Assembly (NCBI GenBank): GCA_020024465.1
Contig: JAHHTT010000038.1
Location: 1-22,156, forward strand
DNA length: 22,156 nt
Origin: Odoribacter sp.
GTDB taxonomy: Bacteria > Bacteroidota > Bacteroidia > Bacteroidales > Marinifilaceae
Reading direction: 5' to 3'
Below the pieces are notes generated by a model that worked only from the letters and a program-made list of their open reading frames with translations, ran no database searches and was not told where the DNA came from. Below are positions 17,342-22,156 of this stretch, piece by piece. The position numbers and the translations under genes are program-made. Positions within the stretch are counted from its first letter, which is position 1, and the number at the start of each line of letters is the position of its first letter.

Positions 17342-18862
17342 ATGAGAGTAAATAGTTTATTATTTAGTCTTTGTGTTTTATTGGCAAGTTGTCAGTCGGT
17401 ACCGAAGACAAATGAGTATGTTGTAATTGCAGGGAACAGTGTCGTTGCTGATTCTGTATGGAACAAAGTTGCACAAACTTTGAAAGATAAGCATCAGGCA
17501 GCATTTCTGATTTATCAGACTAAACCGGAAGAGGTGTTGCCTCAGTTGCAGCAGATTCGTCCGCGTTATGTTGCAATTGTGGAAAAACCGGAAAATCTTG
17601 GACGCGATTATGTCATTGCCCTCAACCAGATGAGCCGTAAAGTAGACAGCGATATTTATGCTGATTTTCTTTGGGGTATCATTACCGGTTATGATGCGGC
17701 TGCTGCCATGAAAATGGTGAATAATAGTACAGAACCTTTGGTATTGAAAGATGCTATTGCTTCTATTACGGAATTAAGTAGCGGGAAATGGTTTGATCGT
17801 TTTGGATGGATTGACGATCGCAAGATGGGATTGTGGGGAGAGAAAGCATCTAAAGACGATACGATTGTTTCTTATCAGTTGCCTATGAAAAAGATGAAAT
17901 TGCGCTACACAATGTCGCATGGTAATTATAAAGATGTAGAGCGCATGATGGTAGATCCGAGAGATGCTATGCAGACATTCTATGATTTGTACGAAAAATA
18001 CAACCCGGACTTGGTGGTAACTGCTGCGCATGCGACAGAACGCAATTTGGAAATGCCGTTCTCTTTAGGGAATATCAAACCAAAGAACGGTGTACTTTAT
18101 ATGGATTTTCCTGACGGACCGAAAGATTTAAAAGAAAGTGGCAAGCGCAGAGTATATCTTCCTATCGGTAATTGTCTGATTGCAAATATGAACAATACTA
18201 GGGACTGCATGGCTGCCGCTTGGATGAATAGTGCAAATGCAGCAACAATGGTAGGTTATGTAGTTACCACTTGGCACGGCCGTAACGGTTGGGGAGGCTT
18301 GAAATATCTGGTAACCAATCCGGGACGCTACTCTGTGGCAGAAGCTTTCTTTATGAACCAGCAGGATTTTGTTCACCAGTTGAATGAATGGAGTCCTAAA
18401 TTCATGACCATGCAGTATCCGTATGATTCGCAGAATGAATTTGCCGAAGCTCCACAGCTGATTATGGATTCGATCGGTATCCAGCCGACTAAAGACCAGG
18501 TAGGATTCTTCCACGATCGCGACGTACTGGCTTATTACGGTGACCCGAAATGGAATGTTCGCTTGCAGGAGATTCCGGAAGAGACAGACTTTACCGTGGC
18601 TTCTGAGGTGAAAGGTAAAAAATGTATCATCACTATCACCACAAAAGAGAATTTCAGTCTTGAACGCATGAAAGGTGACAAATTCAAACAAGAACACGTA
18701 TTGGACCTGCCGTTCAGTTATTTTTTCCCGCAGCGTCTGAACAATCCACGTCTGGCTGCCGGACAGAACTGGAATGTGGCATTGGACGAGAACTTCCTGT
18801 TGGTTTACAATGCCGATTTCGAACCGGGTAAAACCTATACGGTAGAATTGGATATCGACTAA
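17342..18862 (+). CDS. Lipoprotein with predicted gingipain (C25)-like caspase fold
   Basis: A 506-residue exported protein. Residues 1-17 are a signal with lipobox LASC and lipidated Cys17; no acidic surface-export signal follows. I do not recognise an exact family. The layout resembles clan CD cysteine peptidases: a strand ending VVTAAHATE (His230), about 45 residues later PIGNCLIANM (Cys278), then a helix CMAAAWM and a strand MVGYVVTTWHG, as in C25 peptidases. Further on, LAYYGDPKWNVRL (397-408) matches the GDP-containing strand near the end of C25 catalytic domains. The last 85 or so residues look like an Ig-like beta domain. Inference: a periplasmic, outer-membrane-anchored peptidase or a relic of one. 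Its promoter is probably that of the ABC-F gene, 18 nt upstream. The CDS is certain; the function is a hypothesis. Confidence 0.85.
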   Translation: MRVNSLLFSLCVLLASCQSVPKTNEYVVIAGNSVVADSVWNKVAQTLKDKHQAAFLIYQTKPEEVLPQLQQIRPRYVAIVEKPENLGRDYVIALNQMSRKVDSDIYADFLWGIITGYDAAAAMKMVNNSTEPLVLKDAIASITELSSGKWFDRFGWIDDRKMGLWGEKASKDDTIVSYQLPMKKMKLRYTMSHGNYKDVERMMVDPRDAMQTFYDLYEKYNPDLVVTAAHATERNLEMPFSLGNIKPKNGVLYMDFPDGPKDLKESGKRRVYLPIGNCLIANMNNTRDCMAAAWMNSANAATMVGYVVTTWHGRNGWGGLKYLVTNPGRYSVAEAFFMNQQDFVHQLNEWSPKFMTMQYPYDSQNEFAEAPQLIMDSIGIQPTKDQVGFFHDRDVLAYYGDPKWNVRLQEIPEETDFTVASEVKGKKCIITITTKENFSLERMKGDKFKQEHVLDLPFSYFFPQRLNNPRLAAGQNWNVALDENFLLVYNADFEPGKTYTVELDID

Positions 18863-18882
18863 TCTACTCTATATTATACCTG

Positions 18883-18920
18883 AAAACGCAGTCTGTCATT
18901 TGCCGGACTGCGTTTTTTTT
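18883..18920. terminator. Terminator between convergent genes
   Basis: An 11-bp stem AAAACGCAGTC (18883-18893) / GACTGCGTTTT (18906-18916), extendable by a G-U and a G-C pair, is followed by more T on the plus strand. It ends transcription of the lipoprotein gene. Because the arms start with A and end with T, it can also serve the minus-strand response-regulator gene, whose stop is at 18919-18921. Confidence 0.88.
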
Positions 18921-19629
18921 ATATCATTGACAATGTTTTCAGGCAGTATCCCTTGCCATAGGACGAGCGGATTTCAACAGTGTCTGCACCTTCCAGCATC
19001 TTGCGGAGGTCCGAAATATAGTTGCGCAGGCTGATGGTCTTTCCGCTGTTATACACATTCCATATCCGTTTGCAGAGAGTCTGTTTGGATACATAATGGT
19101 TCTGGTTCTGGCATAATACTGTCAGCAGTTCGCCGGGGACCGTCGTGAGCTGTATGGGCTGTTCATTGATGAAAAGCGTGGCGTTTCCCGCATTATACCG
19201 GCAATTCTCACTGAGATAATAGATTTCCTGAGTGTCCGGCAGTTTTTCTGTCAGAGGCAGATTCCGGCTCTGTTTCCAAGCCATTTTCAGCCGCAGCGCC
19301 ACCTCTTCGATAAGAGCGTCCTTGCGGATAAAGTCGGCAGTACCGTTTTTCAGAGAGGCGATGCAATATTCCGTATACGAGCTTAAAATCAGCACAGGAA
19401 TGTTCGGGTTCATGCGGTGTATCAGTGAAAACACTTCCAATCCGTTTTTGCCCGGCATGCGGTAGTCGAGTAGCACAATGTCCGGATTCGTTTCCTGAAA
19501 GGCCATCCATGCCTCGTCACCGTCGTAAACGGTGTTTACCTCAAAACCGTATTCTTCCAGTTCTTCGGCGGTTTCCCGGGCCGTGTCCGGGTTATCCTCG
19601 GCATAAAGCAGTCGCAGTTTGTTTTGCAT
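18919..19629 (-). CDS. OmpR-type response regulator transcription factor
   Basis: A 236-residue two-domain regulator. Receiver (about 4-120): acidic pocket Glu11/Asp12 in YAEDN, phospho-accepting Asp55 in IVLLDYRMPGKNG, switch Ser83/Ser84 in ILSSYTE, and Lys103 in FIRKDAL. After a linker of about 30 residues comes a winged-helix DNA-binding domain of the Trans_reg_C/OmpR kind (about 155-234): LTTVPGELLTVLCQNQN, VSKQTLCKRIW, then SLRNYISDLRKML and the wing SSYGKGYCL. Its start is 20 nt after the kinase stop, so they form one operon. OmpR-type proteins bind direct repeats spaced by about 10-11 bp; such repeats lie upstream of the kinase gene. Base composition is near 50% GC, like the kinase gene. 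Confidence 0.94.
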   Translation of the reverse strand: MQNKLRLLYAEDNPDTARETAEELEEYGFEVNTVYDGDEAWMAFQETNPDIVLLDYRMPGKNGLEVFSLIHRMNPNIPVLILSSYTEYCIASLKNGTADFIRKDALIEEVALRLKMAWKQSRNLPLTEKLPDTQEIYYLSENCRYNAGNATLFINEQPIQLTTVPGELLTVLCQNQNHYVSKQTLCKRIWNVYNSGKTISLRNYISDLRKMLEGADTVEIRSSYGKGYCLKTLSMI

Positions 19630-19649
19630 GGTATCGTTTTTTTTATGAA

Positions 19650-21830
19650 TTATTGTTTTCGTCGGAATGTTGCCATCTGGTCGAGCAGTAGATTTACCTT
19701 GTTCAGCATATTGGAGTAGTGTTCGAGCAGTTGTTGCAGTATTCTCTTTTTTATTTCAATATCGGGAAGCTCTGGTACATGAAGTTCCTGTTCGAGTTTC
19801 TCCGTCTGGGTCAGTTCCTGTTTCAGATTCTTGATAAAGCGGACCGTTTTCTCCTGTTGGAAAAGGACAAAAGCTTTGGTACGCATGTCGTATTGGTAAA
19901 GTATATATGCCATCCAGCATAGCAGCAAGATGGAGGCAAAGGCAAAGAATAGTTGCCAGGCATAGTGTGTGAAGAATCGGCTCCACGGTGTGTAAAGATT
20001 CATTTGCAATCGGTCGCCGTTGACATATCCCAGAGGTATATTGAACGTGTGGGGATGAAACAACAGGGTTGACGACCATTGTAGCCGTTCCAGAACCTTG
20101 CCGGTGGAGTCGGTACGGACCAGCTCTATCGGGATTGGGGTAGGGGAAAGTTCCAGATAGTGTTTGTAAACGGAATAAAGACTCCATGCCGTGTCTCGTA
20201 AATCGTATGCCATGCGGACAAAATCCCGGGTGCTGACCGTAGTTGTCGGAAGCGTCCTGCTCTTCAAATTCCGGAATACGGTCACTGTTCCCTGCGGGTG
20301 GTCATATCTGAAAAAGGTGGTGTCTTTTCTCCAGTGGATGGACTGTTGGGTAGAGTTGGCAACGGCATCGTGAATCCGCTCTTTCACGATGTTGAATAAA
20401 TATTGCTCATAACTGTTATATAGCCGTAACACGCCTAATGCGCCAAACAGTACTACCAGTCCGATAAATGCTATATAAAGATAAGAGGGAATATGGGATA
20501 TGCCGGCACGTTTTTGCGGAGAGAGCGTGAGAATACATTCCTTGCCGCCTTCCTGTCGGTTGCGGATAGTAAACGAACCGCCGTACCTGCGTATGTTCCG
20601 GTTGATATAGGGAAGTCCCATACCGTGGCTTTCCGTGAAATCTTCCGTTGCCGAAACATTGCCATCTCCCTGGTCGAGGATCGAAATCGCCGTCTGTCCC
20701 TGTGGTGTCGTATAGCAGGCTACTTGAATCGTTTTGCCTTGTCCGGCATGTTTGATGGCATTGCTGAGCAGATTGTTCACCATGTGTTCGATATGAAACT
20801 CCGATCCTTCAAAATTTGTGTCAGTCCGTTTGAAATCCAGCGAAATGGAGATGTCATTCCCGGCGGAATGGTGCGTAATGGCACGTTGCAGCATCTCTTT
20901 CAGGTTGAACTCCCGATAATCTTCCGCCTCCGGCATTGTGTCGTAATCAAAAAGAAAACGGTTGATTTCGTTCTGCATTTCCCGGGACAGGTGTAATAAT
21001 GTCTCTGCTTTTTGTCGGAACTTTTCCAGCGGGTGTGAAGCCGTATTTTTCAGCAGATGGTTGGCGATATTGCGGTTGGTGCAAAGGGGGCTTTTGAGGT
21101 CGTGTATGAAAATCGTCTGTTTTTCCAGCAACAGCCGGTTGCGGTAGTCTGTCCGGTTTTTATAGATAATCAGAAAACAGAAAAGCAGCGACCAACGAAG
21201 CAGGATAATGGTCAGGTAGTATAAAAAGCCTTGTCTCTTTTTGAATAGGCTGAAAGGCATTTCGCACCATACGGAAATGGAATCTGTATAGGCGGTTCCG
21301 ATTCTATCAATAGTAAGTGTAGCCGCTCCTGAAGGAATGGGGCAATCTGCCGGGTAGGAATCGATAATCTGTCCTGCTGCGTTCTTCCTGACAATTGTGG
21401 CTGGCAATTCCGCATAAGAGGTCAGTTTTCTGATTTGTGCGGCGAGGCTGTCGGTGGACCAACGGTCGCGGAAAAAATCATAGCGCATTCGGAGATAGGC
21501 TGTGCCGTATTGTTGTTTTTGTGGATTGACAACATATAAATTTTCTCCCACCATATATTTAATCTTGATGTAAGAGGGTGTCTGTGAAAGTAGATAGGAG
21601 GTTTTTATATCCTGCGACAGCAAATACTCCTTGATCCCGGTCCGGACCGCCTTCTCCATCTCCTGTTTGAAATTTTTGGCTTCCAGACGGTAGATATTTA
21701 CATTTCGGATTATCACTGTTGCCATGAACAGCATAATCATTAATGTGACAATAATTCCTTTGTGTGGAGCCGTATTTTTCATGCAGACAATAATAGCTGT
21801 TAATATCTTAACAATCAATTTTTCATCCAT
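19650..21830 (-). CDS. Sensor histidine kinase with a second, kinase-dead copy of its sensor-DHp module
   Basis: A 726-residue inner-membrane protein. Part 1 is a full kinase: TM1 about 25-41, periplasmic sensor 42-203, TM2 204-222, DHp with His243 in FIHDLKSPL, and an ATPase domain with N box VNNLLSNAIKHA (351-362), DQGDGN (386-391) and HGMGLPYI (402-409), ending about 437. Part 2 repeats the module: TM3 about 450-467, periplasmic 468-623, TM4 625-644, then a helical coil to 726. The halves align with one constant offset of 424 residues: IVRKNAAGQI/LVRTDSTGKV (146/570), EK (236/660), FIHDLK/FIKNLK (241/665). So the phospho-accepting His corresponds to Lys667, and no second ATPase domain follows. 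The start is uncertain: ATG 21830 lies in a hairpin arm, and Met17 (21782) gives a normal N-terminus directly before TM1. It is the first gene of the operon with the response regulator. Confidence 0.93.
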   Translation of the reverse strand: MDEKLIVKILTAIIVCMKNTAPHKGIIVTLMIMLFMATVIIRNVNIYRLEAKNFKQEMEKAVRTGIKEYLLSQDIKTSYLLSQTPSYIKIKYMVGENLYVVNPQKQQYGTAYLRMRYDFFRDRWSTDSLAAQIRKLTSYAELPATIVRKNAAGQIIDSYPADCPIPSGAATLTIDRIGTAYTDSISVWCEMPFSLFKKRQGFLYYLTIILLRWSLLFCFLIIYKNRTDYRNRLLLEKQTIFIHDLKSPLCTNRNIANHLLKNTASHPLEKFRQKAETLLHLSREMQNEINRFLFDYDTMPEAEDYREFNLKEMLQRAITHHSAGNDISISLDFKRTDTNFEGSEFHIEHMVNNLLSNAIKHAGQGKTIQVACYTTPQGQTAISILDQGDGNVSATEDFTESHGMGLPYINRNIRRYGGSFTIRNRQEGGKECILTLSPQKRAGISHIPSYLYIAFIGLVVLFGALGVLRLYNSYEQYLFNIVKERIHDAVANSTQQSIHWRKDTTFFRYDHPQGTVTVFRNLKSRTLPTTTVSTRDFVRMAYDLRDTAWSLYSVYKHYLELSPTPIPIELVRTDSTGKVLERLQWSSTLLFHPHTFNIPLGYVNGDRLQMNLYTPWSRFFTHYAWQLFFAFASILLLCWMAYILYQYDMRTKAFVLFQQEKTVRFIKNLKQELTQTEKLEQELHVPELPDIEIKKRILQQLLEHYSNMLNKVNLLLDQMATFRRKQ

Positions 21831-21847
21831 TTTTTATGGATGAAAAA
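21819..21847. repeat. 12-bp perfect inverted repeat over the upstream kinase start codon
   Basis: TTTTTCATCCAT (21819-21830) and ATGGATGAAAAA (21836-21847) are separated by five T. One arm encodes Met-Asp-Glu-Lys, the first codons of the long form of the kinase. In the kinase mRNA a hairpin here would hide that start codon and leave the ATG at 21782 free. It lacks a following T run on either strand, so it is not a standard terminator. Confidence 0.75.
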
Positions 21848-21856
21848 ATTATTATC

Positions 21857-21882
21857 ATTTTGCTAACATTTGCTATTGTAGA
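21857..21882 (+). promoter_or_regulatory. Copy 1 of a 26-base repeat with GCTAAC core (proposed regulator site)
   Basis: It reads ATTTTGCTAACATTTGCTAT then TGTAGA. It matches the copy at 22099-22124 in 24 of 26 positions. Cores GCTAAC (21862) and GCTATTG (21872) are 10 bp apart, one helical turn, as in OmpR/PhoB-type binding sites. It lies 27 bases before the long kinase start. Confidence 0.55.
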
Positions 21883-21977
21883 ATTGTAAAATTATTTATT
21901 GGTGGAGATATTTGGGAATCTGCTTTGCCCTGACAACTCCCTTTGCCCTCTTTCTTTCCTCCCATTTAAATATATGA

Positions 21978-22021
21978 CAAACATATATCAAAGATAACAC
22001 AAATATAAGACAAAGATAACC
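21978..22021 (-). repeat. Four tandem 11-bp units, each carrying a TAnnTTTG box on the minus strand
   Basis: On the plus strand, units start CAAACATA (21978), CAAAGATA (21989), CAAATATA (22000) and CAAAGATA (22011), exactly 11 bp apart. Their reverse complements TATGTTTG, TATCTTTG, TATATTTG and TATCTTTG are all perfect Bacteroides -7 boxes pointing to the kinase gene. A degenerate fifth (TATATTTA) follows at 21967-21974. The units are either stacked promoter elements or phased protein-binding sites. Confidence 0.7.
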
Positions 22022-22039
22022 GTCTGTTATCTTTGATAT
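21985..22039. repeat. Nested inverted repeats sharing one right arm
   Basis: GTTATCTTTGATAT (22026-22039) is the exact reverse complement of ATATCAAAGATAAC (21985-21998): 14 bp with a 27-base spacer. Its first ten bases also pair with CAAAGATAAC (22011-22020) across a 5-base loop CGTCT. The two pairings exclude each other. Confidence 0.7.
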
Positions 22040-22090
22040 GATTTTGACATGAGTTTATATTGAATATAAGTGAGAGGGATTAAGGCAAAA

Positions 22091-22124
22091 TTGCTAACAT
22101 TTTGCTAACATTCGCTATTGTTGA
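22091..22124 (+). promoter_or_regulatory. Copy 2 of the GCTAAC repeat with an extra 11-bp unit (proposed regulator site)
   Basis: TTGCTAACATT occurs twice head to tail (22091-22101 and 22102-22112), followed by CGCTATTGTTGA. Cores GCTAAC at 22093 and 22104 are 11 bp apart and GCTATTG follows 10 bp later at 22114. The last part of the repeat overlaps the -33 element of the outward promoter, the usual place for an OmpR-type activator. Confidence 0.6.
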
Positions 22125-22148
22125 GGGGAGGAGGATGCTGTACATTTG
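22117..22148 (+). promoter_or_regulatory. Promoter for a divergent gene beyond the right edge
   Basis: A perfect -7 box TACATTTG (22141-22148) is preceded 20 nt upstream by ATTG (22117-22120) as a -33 element. The start point would fall at about 22155, at the window edge. The gene it drives is not in the window. Confidence 0.6.
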
Positions 22149-22156
22149 TCATAGAG

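Larger units (their letters stand above)
21831..22156. other. Structured 326-base regulatory region upstream of the kinase operon
   Basis: No open frame worth calling. The region is strongly AT-rich (line 21961-22020 counts 14 G/C in 60) next to a kinase gene near 50% GC. From left to right it contains the 12-bp inverted repeat, a 26-base repeat, a direct repeat CTTTGCCCT (21923 and 21941) in a C/T-rich stretch, four 11-bp tandem units, nested inverted repeats, a palindrome TTATATT-G-AATATAA (22055-22069), the second 26-base repeat and an outward promoter. Confidence 0.7.

Noticed and set aside
18128..18697. A 189-codon minus-strand frame opposite the lipoprotein gene
   Set aside because: Antisense shadow; the plus-strand frame has the signal peptide, motifs and terminator.
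20493..20996. A 167-codon plus-strand frame opposite the kinase gene
   Set aside because: It lies wholly antisense to the conserved DHp/ATPase coding region, where codon structure is explained by the kinase.
21985..22039. Phase-variable invertible promoter of the capsule type
   Set aside because: The inverted repeats are only 14 bp and the segment between them is 27 bases with no recombinase gene near; too short for a known Mpi-type switch.
21978..22124. CRISPR array
   Set aside because: Units are 11 bp with no unique spacers, and the 26-base repeat occurs only twice, 242 bp apart.

Overview
The window looks like a chromosomal segment of a Bacteroidales species (phylum Bacteroidota). The supporting signs are promoters of the Bacteroides type (-7 box TAnnTTTG, with a TTTG-like -33 box where one is visible), few Shine-Dalgarno sequences, a DUF4105/Lnb lipoprotein acyltransferase, a single-chain PurL of 1232 residues, and an rfbA-C-D-B gene order. 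The genus cannot be fixed from the sequence alone. The DNA is AT-rich on the left (about 30-38% GC in hand-counted lines) and clearly richer in GC from about 14.6 kb to 21.8 kb.

Left part (1-5133): a partial tRNA-Phe(GAA) with a good promoter lies on the minus strand, followed by the minus-strand pair truA-lnb with overlapping stop and start. Divergent from these is a plus-strand run: yggS (PLP homeostasis), a dihydroorotate-dehydrogenase-like flavoprotein with an altered active-site loop, and a transglutaminase-like lipoprotein. It is closed by a strong terminator.

Centre (5134-10707): purL (de novo purine synthesis) has its own promoter and terminator. It is followed by xpt (xanthine salvage) and a tightly linked M20 amidohydrolase. 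A gene-poor 468-base gap follows.

Surface polysaccharide part (11176-15658): a polyprenyl-phosphate sugar-1-phosphate transferase (WecA/MraY superfamily) is followed by rfbA, rfbC, rfbD and rfbB. These make dTDP-L-rhamnose and start a lipid-linked glycan. Next come an ABC-F ATPase whose second nucleotide-binding domain is degenerate and a lipoprotein that I read as a gingipain (C25)-like, caspase-fold protein. A bidirectional-looking terminator ends this run.

Right part (18919-22156): a minus-strand two-component operon. The histidine kinase is unusual: after a complete sensor-DHp-ATPase kinase it carries a second, collinear copy of the membrane sensor module, ending in a DHp-like helix whose phospho-accepting His is replaced by Lys. 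Its partner is an OmpR-type response regulator. The 326-base region upstream is densely structured. It holds two copies of a 26-base repeat with GCTAAC cores spaced 10-11 bp, four tandem 11-bp units that each contain a perfect TAnnTTTG, nested inverted repeats, and a promoter running rightwards out of the window. I infer that the regulator controls its own operon and the divergent gene just beyond the right edge. This kinase and its control region are the best candidates for something undescribed.
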